Shown: positions 49,501-57,674, numbered from the stretch's first letter. The stretch is DNA of 60,175 bases from Oceaniferula marina (GCF_013391475.1 NZ_JACBAZ010000010.1:1-60175); one strand, 5' to 3'. Numbers and translations: made by a program. The notes: generated by a model from the letters alone, not told the origin.

Positions 49501-49614
49501 GCCACGAACGACCAAACCAGCGCTCCCCTACTCAAAAAACTGAAAGGCACCCATGACCTGTTTGTCGTCTTCAAAGAAAAAGTGCCACTGAGCTGGATTC
49601 GTATGGATAAATAG
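46513..49614 (+). CDS. GH141-like right-handed beta-helix protein (1)
   Basis: A 1033-residue exported protein with signal peptide to about residue 43. VYVSPTGDDLNTGTHTEPLK and ATIYLLPGDYYLHETLRFDE open a long right-handed beta-helix (to about 640) with CHVYGCWIQDAGFAGVYMNG and IENNFIYDCG rungs. A PA14/CBM-like domain follows (about 820-960, with GSDDGVKVWVNGKLV). The opening pattern fits GH141, in which fucosidase and xylanase activities are known. With GH95 and sulfatases nearby, a fucosidase role is plausible. It is divergent from the gene at 43973 and has a paralogue 41 nt downstream. Confidence 0.8.
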   Translation: MRKSFRVISPAPLTQNVFSILRPSPRTLASSALVLSLCLSAAAKEVYVSPTGDDLNTGTHTEPLKTLHAARDHVRKSRKTSSGKKTPNPATIYLLPGDYYLHETLRFDERDSMLTIKPANKQHQTATLHGGVKVTGWTRWKGDIFRAKSPVTDGFRRLIVNGIGAVQARHPNVGDGFGGGLKRVNNTTIAVPAAWKEYDYSRAQVFGWLGPNWFSEVRSAQAFDKTRLQLKISSGSKMYRGINHRIYIQGVPELLDEPGEWCHSPKDGYIYYWPTDKEDPNTKIVVATTRERILDIRGSSPKKTIHDFALENLHFAGSNFSDEWWIFDRKKVPNGAMPEALQEGLIYGENIRGLSVKHCKITGAGHSAIYLNKWAQNCHVYGCWIQDAGFAGVYMNGYSIGRGPFKSAKESYINKGHRIENNFIYDCGKFIGSGCGIQFYQSGDNQVLHNRISYMPRYGISYKGNRFGVIPEQVYGEKKTFENHWDFVHSRNNRIAYNDISNVCLDSFDFGGIEAWGPGRDNVWEYNAIHDIAQAVKWDGWAHGLFTDDACHYHTLRGNIIYALHGGKLTGAVMVKSCYQTVENNIIAASDIGRAFSLTPYLEPAVNMVVRNNIVDGPTRSLHDYRPASFKQMHTVKDPTGSMDAYLKNQPVYKEVDRQIVWPAPKNLKELQAVGWEKNIIVADPGFQTRPAFSALSHSSFALDSNSAAVKAGFKPIPVDQIGLRSDFSFDRTQMERIEPNTKMQAENATRIFKVRPVASHYVTPTQPDAWIKFANVDFKDGSITKCSIGWVKDKNTKDKPQDDFSTCIRRWELAGPFTEKGKTAEQLFDIAFAPEQNKQPKWNSITGGEINRGGESRPPGWLDFLQLFEGKYEHAVAYVKTEIPSDKARKVRLNLGSDDGVKVWVNGKLVISHMCKRGMRLGDESVVLDLQKGQNTILMKIIQATQNWMACAEILDLETGEPYPNKSTSEQTHLSNKKSSLEIRAGSPSGPILAVATNDQTSAPLLKKLKGTHDLFVVFKEKVPLSWIRMDK

Positions 49615-49655
49615 CCCCGCACACTAACAAAATCTTCCAGATTAACTAACAACTC

Positions 49656-51725
49656 ATGACAATCTCACAACAGCTCCGAAGACGAGCACTTCATTATCTG
49701 ACCATCCCATGCATCATCGGAGGCCAAAGCCATGCAGAAACCAAAGTGTATGTTTCGCCTCAGGGAAACGACCTTGCAGAAGGCAGCATCGAACAACCAC
49801 TGGCATCGCTCGGCAAAGCCAGAGACCTGGTGCGTAAAAAACGGAACAACGATCCATCGAGTGCTCCAGCAACAATTATTCTACGTGGCGGTTCCTACAG
49901 CTTGAATGAAACGCTGCGGCTGGAACCTCAGGATTCGAATACCACCTGGCGTGCACATAACGATGAAACCCCTGTCATCTCAGGAGGGGCGATCATCAAA
50001 GGCTGGACAAAAATGAACCAGGATCTCCCGGAAATTTCAGAGCAAGCCAAAGGCAGGATCTGGAAAGCCCGGATCCAACCAGGTTGGCGATTTCACTACT
50101 TGTTTGTCGATGGTCAGCGTGCTCAGAGATCCATGTCGACTGATGCATTCTGGCGGAAGTGGCCCAAAGACCACACCATTGGCAAGCCGGATACCAAAGG
50201 ACAATTGGTGACGTTTAAAAATAAAAATCAACTCAGTCACCTACCATCCAACGGTGATGCCGAATTTGTATGCATCATCGCACAGTATGGAGTCATGGGC
50301 AACGGGGTGGTGACGGATGTCAATCCAGAGAAAGGAACAATTCGCTGGAACAGCAAACTACTCAACCTGAGAAACTCCCGACATGGTGGTGAGCGGGGAT
50401 ACCGCTTTGAAAATGCGCTCTGCCTGATTGACCAACCCGGCGAATGGGCGGTCGACTCCGAACAGGGGGTCGTTTACTACTGGCCGAACAAGGGTGAAGA
50501 CCTCAACAGCGCTCAGGTCATCGCCCCCCGCCTCAACCGCCTCGTCCACATTCAGGGGCAAGAAGACCAACAATCACTGGTTCATAAGGTAAACTTCAAG
50601 GGAATCACCTTTGCCTACACCGACCGACTTCCCGAAAACCAATGGCCCGACCATTGGCTATGCAGACAGTGGGAAAATGTCGATGCCTCTCTCTACTTCA
50701 GTGGCACCGAAGACTGCTCGGTCCGACATTGCAGGATCCTCCATAGCGGAAGTTATGGGATCACCATCAACCATCACGGACAAGGTAACGCCATCGAGCA
50801 TTCTGAAATCGGATACACCGGCAGCGGTGGCATTTTTCTCGAGGGCTATGGCCCGGGTAATCTGGATGTAAACAAACACAATCACATTGCCTATAACTAC
50901 ATTCACGACCATGGCCTAGGCAACTACTGGCACTCCCCCAGCATCCAGATCTATCAAAGCGGACATAATACGATTCATCACAACTTGCTACAACGCTCTG
51001 CCTATAGCTCCATCTCCATGGTGGGCATGCATTACAAATACATGTCCGACAAAAAACTGTTCTTCCCAGGCACCCGTGATGGTCAATGGCACGCATGGAA
51101 TTATTTCTGCGCCCGCCCGCAGGACTTCCCGAAAGAAATCCAAGAAGGGGTCAAAAATGGAACGTACCGTTTCAACCGGGAGACCATGAAACCCTACATG
51201 CACAGCCGCAATAACCTCATTGAGAAGAACGTGATTTCCGAGCCTCACTCAAAGCTCAACGAAGGTGGCGCTCTCTACGCCTGGTGCACGGGTAAGGACA
51301 ACGTGTGGCGTAAGAATGTCATTTTTAAATCACGCTCGATGCCCGGCTCATCGATTCTCGCCTTGGATGACATTGCTGAGTATTTCACCATCGAAGACAA
51401 TGTATTCTGGATCAACGGCAAAATTCTCGACGGAGTTGGGGCTCGAGGCACCGAACGAGGAAATACGGCCTCCGGAAACATCCGGGTCAACTTCCGCAAA
51501 GACCATCAGGCGAGACGCAGAGGAAACCTGAACAAATGGTGGGTCAATGTGAGTGACCGGGCCCCCTTGGACAAGCTTCTAAATGAAATCCGCACCGAGG
51601 TAAGCTCAAAGGGAGGGTGGCCGACGCTACCCGAAATTGGCATCCCATCCGAAGGCGAGACCATCACCAAATACGGCGAGGAAATCACACAGCCGAAAGG
51701 CTCGCATGTCACCATCGAAGAATAA
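49656..51725 (+). CDS. GH141-like right-handed beta-helix protein (2)
   Basis: A 689-residue paralogue of the preceding protein lacking its C-terminal module. Signal peptide to about residue 28. VYVSPQGNDLAEGSIEQPLA, ATIILRGGSYSLNETLRLEP and ISGGAIIKGWTK mark the GH141-like start. Beta-helix rungs such as CSVRHCRILHSGSYGITINH, IEHSEIGYTGSGGIFLEGYG and NLIEKNVISE run to about 640. Probably co-transcribed with the gene at 46513, acting on the same polysaccharide with a different linkage or product. Enzyme activity is inferred from family only. Confidence 0.8.
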   Translation: MTISQQLRRRALHYLTIPCIIGGQSHAETKVYVSPQGNDLAEGSIEQPLASLGKARDLVRKKRNNDPSSAPATIILRGGSYSLNETLRLEPQDSNTTWRAHNDETPVISGGAIIKGWTKMNQDLPEISEQAKGRIWKARIQPGWRFHYLFVDGQRAQRSMSTDAFWRKWPKDHTIGKPDTKGQLVTFKNKNQLSHLPSNGDAEFVCIIAQYGVMGNGVVTDVNPEKGTIRWNSKLLNLRNSRHGGERGYRFENALCLIDQPGEWAVDSEQGVVYYWPNKGEDLNSAQVIAPRLNRLVHIQGQEDQQSLVHKVNFKGITFAYTDRLPENQWPDHWLCRQWENVDASLYFSGTEDCSVRHCRILHSGSYGITINHHGQGNAIEHSEIGYTGSGGIFLEGYGPGNLDVNKHNHIAYNYIHDHGLGNYWHSPSIQIYQSGHNTIHHNLLQRSAYSSISMVGMHYKYMSDKKLFFPGTRDGQWHAWNYFCARPQDFPKEIQEGVKNGTYRFNRETMKPYMHSRNNLIEKNVISEPHSKLNEGGALYAWCTGKDNVWRKNVIFKSRSMPGSSILALDDIAEYFTIEDNVFWINGKILDGVGARGTERGNTASGNIRVNFRKDHQARRRGNLNKWWVNVSDRAPLDKLLNEIRTEVSSKGGWPTLPEIGIPSEGETITKYGEEITQPKGSHVTIEE

Positions 51726-51830
51726 TCTCGAGATCACGGCTCTGAATAAAAAGATGAGCCCTATACCAATGAGGAAAGTAACTGGTAGTATTTTGAGTTG
51801 GTATTCGGCCTAATACCAAGTAGTAAAACA

Positions 51831-52015
51831 GACGGGACGATAGCCGAGATGAATGAGTTCTTTGGTAAGGCTCGACGAAGGAATGGTGCGGGCACCATGA
51901 CTAAGGAGAAACAAAGCCAAAGGAGTCATTCATCCGGAACTCTCATGGATCACGCAGTGCTTTTCCAAATACCTCAACAACGATCAATCGTCTCGTCTGT
52001 TTTGCGGAGTGGTAT
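51831..52015 (+). repeat. ~185-bp direct repeat, intact copy
   Basis: It begins GACGGGACGATAGCCGAGAT and ends TTTTGCGGAGTGGTAT. It recurs with scattered substitutions at 54193-54583, where it is split by an insertion. The two copies bracket the lipase gene at 52320. An open frame runs through it but differences between copies do not look codon-constrained. Upstream, 51726-51830 contains only a small GGTATT...AATACC palindrome. Confidence 0.9.
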
Positions 52016-52100
52016 AACATGGCGTGTTATCGGCAGGACGAACACACCAAACCCTAACAGCCTGAGACCCTGAGACACTGACAGGGTTCACATGATTGAA

Positions 52101-52186
52101 GAGGATTTACAGGATTTTTTTAGAAGGTAGCGATAGGTTTTGGCCACACCTTGATCTTTGAAAATTAAAAATCCTGACCATCCTGT
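52101..52186. repeat. Imperfect inverted repeat, GGATTTACAGGATTTTT type
   Basis: Left arm GGATTTACAGGATTTTTT and right arm AAAAATCCTGACCATCCTGT flank about 45 nt. It resembles intergenic palindromes seen in many environmental bacterial genomes. Around it, 52016-52100 and 52187-52319 hold no gene I can support and presumably the lipase promoter. Confidence 0.6.
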
Positions 52187-52319
52187 CAGCGCCGCGGGCA
52201 TCACCGGGATAATCTCCCTGTCGAAGGAGCCCTGTCCCCCCCCTTGCAATTTATGCAACTTGTAAGGACCTGTCCGTGGTGTTAATGTTGCGGCTCAAAG
52301 GATCCGGCAGCCTCGCCCT

Positions 52320-54194
52320 ATGACGACACATCTCACTCCAGGTCTCAAGCCAAGACTCTCCAATAAGAGACATTCCAATAAGAGAAACACCAATGCGTGT
52401 GGGTTTGCTCTCTGGAGCCTTGCCCTCATCTCGCTCTGCCTGAGTTCCTGCATCCCAGCGCCCTACTTCAAGCCTCAGGCCGTGCACCTCTCCTATCAAG
52501 ATGCCCCCGCAAGCATCCTCAAACATGCTTGGATCTCCCGGGAATCAAAAAAATTGCTGCGGCAGATGGAGCGGAACAAGATCAGTTCGCCAAGCAGCAT
52601 CGGCCAACGTATTGCCCTTGCAGAACAAGCCATCGCCCAAACCAAATCCCGAAAACACAAGGGGAAACCCTCCGCCATCCCTTACTACCTGCAGGCAACG
52701 GAAACACTCTGGCCTGTGGTTCGCGATCACCCACATCCCGCCAATACTCCCGTTAAAAGCCCCGTTAATCATCAAGGTCAACTCACCCTGGCGCATCAAC
52801 TCTATGCCCACGCTGCAGCGCATGCCACAGCAAGGGTCATCAACCACTACCCGATCCACGACAAGCAACAAAGTCTGACCATTGAAGGCCAAACAATTCA
52901 CATCCATTGCGAAAACAAACAGAGTATCCACCCATCCTTTTTCGACCGCATTGATCCGTCAGATACTTACCGATATGGAAACCTCGGGGGAACACATTAC
53001 AGGACAAAGGGCCTGGGAGCGGCCGCTGTCGGCTACCGGCAACAAGCACCGACAAACCACCCCACTGCACTGACGCCCTCACTCGACGGCATGTCTCTTC
53101 CGATTAACATCATCATTGACTATCCTCAAGACGGGAAGCCGCGACTTACCATCACCAATTTACTCAAGACCATACACACCCGGATCACTGGCAGTCCTCG
53201 GCAGCTTGAAACTGACTTTTCAGCTCCGATCGCAGCCACCGCAGCCACCCAATCGATCACAGCCGGGATCGCCTTTGCCCTTTCTCCGGACAAACATGGC
53301 AAGGAAGCCGGGCTATACAGCCTCTCTCCCTACGACCCAGATAAAATACCACTCATCTTTGTCCACGGACTGATCTCACAACCTGTCACCTGGACACGGG
53401 CAAGCAACTTTCTCATGGGAGATCCCATCCTTCGACAAACCTATCAATTCTACTATTACTACTATCCCACTGGGCAGACCCCGATCATTTCGGGAGCTCA
53501 ACTCCGCCAAACGCTGATCAAGTTCTATCAGGATCACCCGGACAATCCCAATATGCAGCGCACGGTTCTGGTAGGACATAGCATGGGGGGGCTACTGAGC
53601 TCAATTCAAAGCCGAACTTTCAATCAGAAGCTGTGGGGACAGCTCTTCGTCAACGCCCCTCAAGAACGTGGCCCCAACTCCATCTATCCGCATGTTTCCA
53701 TCCTCTTTGAGCACCCCACACTTCATCAAATCGAACGAACCGTCTTTATCGCAACCCCACACCGCGGCAGTTCGCTGGCAAACAACTGGGTCGGAAGGCT
53801 CGGTGCTGCATTCGTCAAGCTCCCCCAAAGTGTCAATAGCCTCCAAATCCACACCATCACTGACAACATGACCCATCTGGGTCGCTCCATTTTCCCCAGC
53901 AAAGGAAGCCCCAACTCCATCACCCAACTCAAGGCAAACACCCCGTCGTTACAGATCCTCAACCAACAACCGTTCAACAAGCGTGTCCAGTATCACTCCA
54001 TCATCGGTGACCGTGGCCGCCGCGGCGACCCGAAACAAAGTTCGGATGGTGTGGTTGCCTACTGGAGTTCACATATCGAGGGAGCCAGCTCCGAAAAAAT
54101 CATTCCAGCCAACCACGAAACCCACCTCCATCCCGAGGCTCATCGTGAACTGGCACGCATCCTCCACCTGCATGCAGCGGCAGAAAAAAATTGA
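52320..54194 (+). CDS. Lipoprotein alpha/beta-hydrolase (lipase/PGAP1-like)
   Basis: A 624-residue lipoprotein: after a basic start, hydrophobic FALWSLALISLCLSSC with lipobox LSSC (Cys about 43). The C-terminal half is a lipase-like alpha/beta hydrolase: IPLIFVHGLISQPVTW, nucleophile elbow VLVGHSMGGLLSS (Ser about 424), FIATPHRGS, acid in SSDGVVAYWS and His in ETHLHPEAH. The N-terminal half (about 60-300) is helical and unassigned. It would be anchored to a membrane with the catalytic domain outside the cytoplasm. It sits between two direct repeats, whose second copy begins at its stop codon, which suggests recent rearrangement. Confidence 0.85.
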   Translation: MTTHLTPGLKPRLSNKRHSNKRNTNACGFALWSLALISLCLSSCIPAPYFKPQAVHLSYQDAPASILKHAWISRESKKLLRQMERNKISSPSSIGQRIALAEQAIAQTKSRKHKGKPSAIPYYLQATETLWPVVRDHPHPANTPVKSPVNHQGQLTLAHQLYAHAAAHATARVINHYPIHDKQQSLTIEGQTIHIHCENKQSIHPSFFDRIDPSDTYRYGNLGGTHYRTKGLGAAAVGYRQQAPTNHPTALTPSLDGMSLPINIIIDYPQDGKPRLTITNLLKTIHTRITGSPRQLETDFSAPIAATAATQSITAGIAFALSPDKHGKEAGLYSLSPYDPDKIPLIFVHGLISQPVTWTRASNFLMGDPILRQTYQFYYYYYPTGQTPIISGAQLRQTLIKFYQDHPDNPNMQRTVLVGHSMGGLLSSIQSRTFNQKLWGQLFVNAPQERGPNSIYPHVSILFEHPTLHQIERTVFIATPHRGSSLANNWVGRLGAAFVKLPQSVNSLQIHTITDNMTHLGRSIFPSKGSPNSITQLKANTPSLQILNQQPFNKRVQYHSIIGDRGRRGDPKQSSDGVVAYWSSHIEGASSEKIIPANHETHLHPEAHRELARILHLHAAAEKN

Positions 54195-54583
54195 CGGGAC
54201 GACAGCCGAGATGAATGAGTTCTTTGGTAAGGCGCGACGAAGGAATGGTGCGGGCACCATGACTCAAACCATCCTCCCAGTTAAATTGGCAGAATGGTTT
54301 GCGTTTAGGATGATGAGTCAGTCAGCAAGCTGAATGGCAAGGGGGCACTGAATCTTTTAGATTTTACCGTTGTTGCGCGTCGGTTGCATAGCCCGCTATG
54401 CGCCTTCCTTGCGCCTAGTTAAAATCGAAAACCTTCAGTGCCATTCAGCCAATTTAACTGATCAAAATGTATAAGGAGAAACAAAACCAAAGGAGTCATT
54501 CCTCCGGAACGCTCATGGGTCACGCGTGCTTTTCCACATACCTCAACAACGATCAATCGTCTCGTCTGTTTTGCGGAGTGGTA
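54193..54583 (+). repeat. ~185-bp direct repeat, disrupted copy
   Basis: The repeat begins two bases before the end of the lipase stop codon and ends (GCGGAGTGGTAT) exactly against the stop codon of the convergent aldo/keto reductase, filling the whole gap. After ATGACT it is broken by ~208 nt that carry the MITE-like element and 12-13 nt on each side, then resumes at AAGGAGAAAC. Confidence 0.9.
54278..54460. mobile_element. MITE-like foldback element (183 bp)
   Basis: Terminal inverted repeats CAGTTAAATTGGCAGAATGG (54278-54297) and CCATTCAGCCAATTTAACTG (54441-54460) differ at one position. Inside are second-level arms (GGCACTGAATCTTTTAGATT with its mirror near 54421-54445) and a central GCATAGC...GCTATGC hairpin, so nearly the whole element is one long palindrome. 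It encodes no protein and sits within the second copy of the 185-bp repeat. A clear target-site duplication is not seen. Confidence 0.75.
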
Positions 54584-55537
54584 TTATTCATCCCACAGGC
54601 TTTGCAGCGTAAACGGACTTCCCTCCAAACACCAAAAAGCCCCGTCGACATAACGCCTCTTGCGGTCGAGCCCGGCGATTTGATTCATCTCCTCATCAGT
54701 TAGTTGAATATCTGCAGCCGCAAGGTTCTGAGCTTGCCTCTCTGGATTTGTCGATTTGGGAATCACCGATGTCCCACGGTTTACAGCCCAAGCCAGCATG
54801 ATTTGCGCGGAAGAAACACCATGGACTTCAGCAATCTTTTGAATCGTTGTATCCTGAAGTAAAACAGGCTCATTTTCAGCCTTGAGAAACTCAGGACGGT
54901 CTGGTGAGCCCAGCGGAGAATATGCGGTCAGGGCAATCCCGTGTTGTTGGCAAAACGAAAGCATTTCGGGTTGCTGCATGTACGGGTGCAGCTCGATCTG
55001 ATTCATCTCCGGTTTGATTCTGGCGGAAGCATACAATGCCGCCAATTTCTTCTGGCTGAAATTGCAGACGCCGATGTGTCGAACCAATCCAGCATCAACC
55101 AAGTCCTCCATACCCTTCCAGGTCGCGGCCAAACTCGCCGGATCCGGTGCTTGCACTTCACTCCCGGACTCGGGGAAAAAGATATCGGAGGCGAAACTCA
55201 CCGGCCAATGCATCAGATAGAGGTCCAGATAATCAAGCTGCAGATCCGCCAAGGTTTTTTCCAAGGCTACTCTCACCTGCCCCTCAGCATGCGCATTGTT
55301 CCACAACTTGGAAGTTACCCAAAGCTCTTCCCGGGGAATCGATCCAGTGGAAATCATCCCATTGAATGCCGCACCGATCTCCTCCTCGTTTTCGTATGCC
55401 GACGCGCAATCAATATGACGGTAGCCCAGAGACACCGCATCTTGAACCGCCTGACCCACTTCGCCAGGTGCCGATTTCCACGTGCCCAAACCTAAGACCG
55501 GCATGCGGTCTCCATTTTCAAAATTATGATACTTCAT
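54584..55537 (-). CDS. Aldo/keto reductase
   Basis: A 317-residue NADPH-dependent (beta/alpha)8 oxidoreductase. The catalytic tetrad is visible: Asp in YRHIDCASAYENEEEIGAAF with Tyr, Lys in VTSKLWNNAH, and His in DLYLMHWP. The C-terminal NADPH site includes VIPKSTNPERQAQNL. It reduces sugar or carbonyl aldehydes; AKR family members close to human AKR1A1 and plant aldose reductase have the same GTW...VGQAV start. The ATG at 55537 (MKYHNFENGDRMPVLGLGTW) is chosen; the frame is open 19 codons more. It is convergent with the lipase. Confidence 0.93.
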   Translation of the reverse strand: MKYHNFENGDRMPVLGLGTWKSAPGEVGQAVQDAVSLGYRHIDCASAYENEEEIGAAFNGMISTGSIPREELWVTSKLWNNAHAEGQVRVALEKTLADLQLDYLDLYLMHWPVSFASDIFFPESGSEVQAPDPASLAATWKGMEDLVDAGLVRHIGVCNFSQKKLAALYASARIKPEMNQIELHPYMQQPEMLSFCQQHGIALTAYSPLGSPDRPEFLKAENEPVLLQDTTIQKIAEVHGVSSAQIMLAWAVNRGTSVIPKSTNPERQAQNLAAADIQLTDEEMNQIAGLDRKRRYVDGAFWCLEGSPFTLQSLWDE

Positions 55538-55643
55538 GATGATGTTCTCTTCGGTCCAATGACTACTGATAGATACGATCAAGTACAGCCCCATCTGTCA
55601 AACCTACTGCGGTAAAGATCTGCTGTCATCCTCCGGACGAGCA

Positions 55644-55674
55644 ATCAAAAAAACAGGCGCGTGCCTCACGCGCC
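55644..55674 (-). terminator. Terminator upstream of the aldo/keto reductase
   Basis: GGCGCGTG (55656-55663) pairs perfectly with CACGCGCC (55667-55674), followed on the minus strand by TGTTTTTTT. Together with the hairpin at 55711-55752 it insulates tRNA-Ser from the reductase gene. Confidence 0.85.
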
Positions 55675-55710
55675 GGAGGCACGCAAACTTCGTTCTCACC
55701 CACTCCTTAA

Positions 55711-55752
55711 AAGCCATGACCCCCGTCCAGAAAAACTGGACGAGGGTCATGG
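55711..55752 (-). terminator. tRNA-Ser terminator
   Basis: CCATGACCCCCGTCCAG (55714-55730) pairs with CTGGACGAGGGTCATGG (55736-55752) with a single wobble and a five-A loop, followed on the minus strand by GCTTTT. It starts one base after the tRNA. Confidence 0.85.
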
Positions 55753-55753
55753 C

Positions 55754-55841
55754 GGAGGGAGTGGGATTCGAACCCACGGTGATATCACTACCACACTCGA
55801 TTTCGAGTCGAGCGCCTTAAACCGAACTCAGCCATCCCTCC
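55754..55841 (-). tRNA. tRNA-Ser (anticodon CGA)
   Basis: An 88-nt class II tRNA on the minus strand: acceptor GGAGGGA with TCCCTCC, D arm after TGGCTGAGTTCGGTTTAAGG, anticodon stem CTCGA/TCGAG around loop CTCGAAA giving anticodon CGA (reads UCG), a long variable arm and GGTTCGAATCC in the T arm. The CCA end is not encoded. Two terminators follow. Confidence 0.96.
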
Positions 55842-55912
55842 AGAATGGCCTCCGCTGTGCGGCGACGCGCCATAGCTATGTCCAGAGCCTCGAAATGTCA
55901 AAGCCCGAAACA

Positions 55913-55949
55913 TAAAAAAATCGGGATTGGCCAAAACGGCCAACCCCGA
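55913..55949 (-). terminator. Terminator of the PEP-CTERM gene at 55978
   Basis: TCGGGATTGGCC (55921-55932) pairs with GGCCAACCCCGA (55938-55949), one wobble, followed on the minus strand by TTTTTTTATG. Confidence 0.9.
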
Positions 55950-55977
55950 AAAATTCAATCAACAATAAACGAGCCCC

Positions 55978-56637
55978 TTAGCGACGGCGACGCAGCACAA
56001 AGGCAAACGCACCTAAACCAAGCAAGGCTGTGGATGTCGGTTCTGGAACTGGAATAGTAACCAAGTTATATGCAGCATTATTACCCGCTCCAAAATCATA
56101 ATTAAAATTACCATGCTCACCAATTACTACAGACCCAGTAGAAGCAGCCCCCTCGGCAACAACAGCATCTGTGTTATTACCCGGATCTTCAAGAAATAGA
56201 CCTGTTCCGTTAACATCTCCATGGTAGTAGACAAAAAATTGGTCTGATAGACTTAAATCACTACCATTACCAATAACTGTATATATAGGTTGGCCTGCCA
56301 AAGAAGATGTATCACCAGCATCTTCGAATGAAGCCGACCATACACCATCAAATCCTGCAGCCCCCATAGTTCCTGATGATAACTCATCAAATGCCGAAGC
56401 CATAGCAGTGCCATCAGTCAAAGCTTGAATATCAGCTATTGACATAGAACCAAACGAACCGATAGCAACAAAACCAGAGCCATCTGCAATAACATTGCCT
56501 GCATTATCGACAATAGCGCTTGTAGTAGCATCATAATCTACATAATTCGTTCCATTAATCGAAATCGCAGCATTTCCAACTACTGTCGAAGCTACTAGAA
56601 ACGAGGACAGAGCCAGCGTATAATTAATACTTTTCAT
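55978..56637 (-). CDS. PEP-CTERM sorting domain protein (4)
   Basis: A 219-residue exported protein starting MKSINYTLALSSFLVASTVV ahead of a signal cleavage near GNAA. The body is beta-rich and acidic (INGTNYVDYDATTSAIVDNA), and the tail is VPEPTSTALLGLGAFAFVLR ending RRR. The frame extends seven codons upstream, but the ATG at 56637 gives the proper signal peptide. It is encoded 29 nt below the TIGR02597-like gene on the same strand, probably in one operon, with a strong terminator after it. A+T content is higher than in its neighbours. Confidence 0.93.
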   Translation of the reverse strand: MKSINYTLALSSFLVASTVVGNAAISINGTNYVDYDATTSAIVDNAGNVIADGSGFVAIGSFGSMSIADIQALTDGTAMASAFDELSSGTMGAAGFDGVWSASFEDAGDTSSLAGQPIYTVIGNGSDLSLSDQFFVYYHGDVNGTGLFLEDPGNNTDAVVAEGAASTGSVVIGEHGNFNYDFGAGNNAAYNLVTIPVPEPTSTALLGLGAFAFVLRRRR

Positions 56638-56666
56638 ATTGATCTGTGTTTTTAACATAAACAGAA

Positions 56667-57674
56667 TTAGAGATTTTCGTAGCCTGATGGAGGCAAAAGC
56701 TTGAGGTTAAACTCTCTTGTTCCATAACGGTTAATGATAAATGCACTAGGAAGCTCCACCGATGACTGGTCTGTATTGCCGGCTCCAACTTTTCTCCAAC
56801 CGACACCAAAAATGCCTCCCGTTGAATAAAAATAAGTTTCAAATCCACCGTCGGGCTTACGCAACATGACCTGATCAGCCTTAGCAAACGATGTGGCCCC
56901 AGTCAAAACTTGACTCATTCCACTAGATTCAAAAGTGCTCCCAACAGGGTATACTCCACTGATGAAGTTGAACTTTTCCGTGATCGCAGCAGACGTCTGA
57001 ACCGTCCTTACTGTCCCTGTTAAAACCAAACTCAGATCTACATCCCCCTCTCGGTAAATGTAAAAACTATCCGTTAAAATAAGAGGTTCATTCGCAAAAT
57101 CTTCGTTTCCAGCCCCAACCTTACGCCAACCTAATCCAAAAAGTCCACCTGTGCAGTAGTAGTAGGTGTCAAAACCGCCCGGTTTTCTCAAATATATCTT
57201 ATCCGCATTAGCAAATGAAGACGCTCCATGCAAGCCAGCAGAATTATCTGCTCCGAAAACATCTGAGAGAGTCATTGCAGCTCTCATTTGATATTTGTCC
57301 CCAACAGCGAGACCGTCTGCTGCTAAATTTCCGGACGTAGTGAGAGCATTTCCGCTCCAAACTGTTACTTCTTCAATGGCTCCATTGAGCTCAGCATCTG
57401 CAGCATCTGTAATTTCCAGAATATAGGTTTTTCCTGCGGTCAATGCTGTTCCAAAATCTACATTGGTATCAGTCAGCGTAGCTCCCGATACTCCTGTAAA
57501 GCTTCCTGCGACTGAAATCGACTCATGCAGAGTCAATCCGATCAGGTTAAACTGGCCCGCTTTCAGGGTGTGGGTGACGAAACCGGAAGGCTTGGTGTAA
57601 GCCGTGGTTTGGGCGAAAAGCCCGGATGTTCCAAGCAGCATCGCTGCCATGGTAATAATCGTGGTGTTTTTCAT
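56667..57674 (-). CDS. TIGR02597-like secreted protein with an internal duplication
   Basis: A 335-residue exported protein (signal peptide MKNTTIITMAAMLLGTSGLF ending AQ). Two copies of a ~55-residue unit are obvious: FANADKIYLRKPGGFDTYYY...GGLFGLGWRKVGAGN and FAKADQVMLRKPDGGFETYF...GGIFGVGWRKVGAGN. The pattern matches the TIGR02597 family, which I associate with Verrucomicrobia bearing PEP-CTERM proteins. The gene next door is a PEP-CTERM protein. Function unknown, presumably cell-surface. The ATG at 57674 fits the signal peptide; the frame is open to 57848. Confidence 0.8.
   Translation of the reverse strand: MKNTTIITMAAMLLGTSGLFAQTTAYTKPSGFVTHTLKAGQFNLIGLTLHESISVAGSFTGVSGATLTDTNVDFGTALTAGKTYILEITDAADAELNGAIEEVTVWSGNALTTSGNLAADGLAVGDKYQMRAAMTLSDVFGADNSAGLHGASSFANADKIYLRKPGGFDTYYYCTGGLFGLGWRKVGAGNEDFANEPLILTDSFYIYREGDVDLSLVLTGTVRTVQTSAAITEKFNFISGVYPVGSTFESSGMSQVLTGATSFAKADQVMLRKPDGGFETYFYSTGGIFGVGWRKVGAGNTDQSSVELPSAFIINRYGTREFNLKLLPPSGYENL

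Noticed and set aside
51798-52073. 91-residue frame through the 185-bp repeat
   Set aside because: The second copy does not preserve the frame because of the insertion, and its substitutions show no coding pattern. It is treated as repeat.
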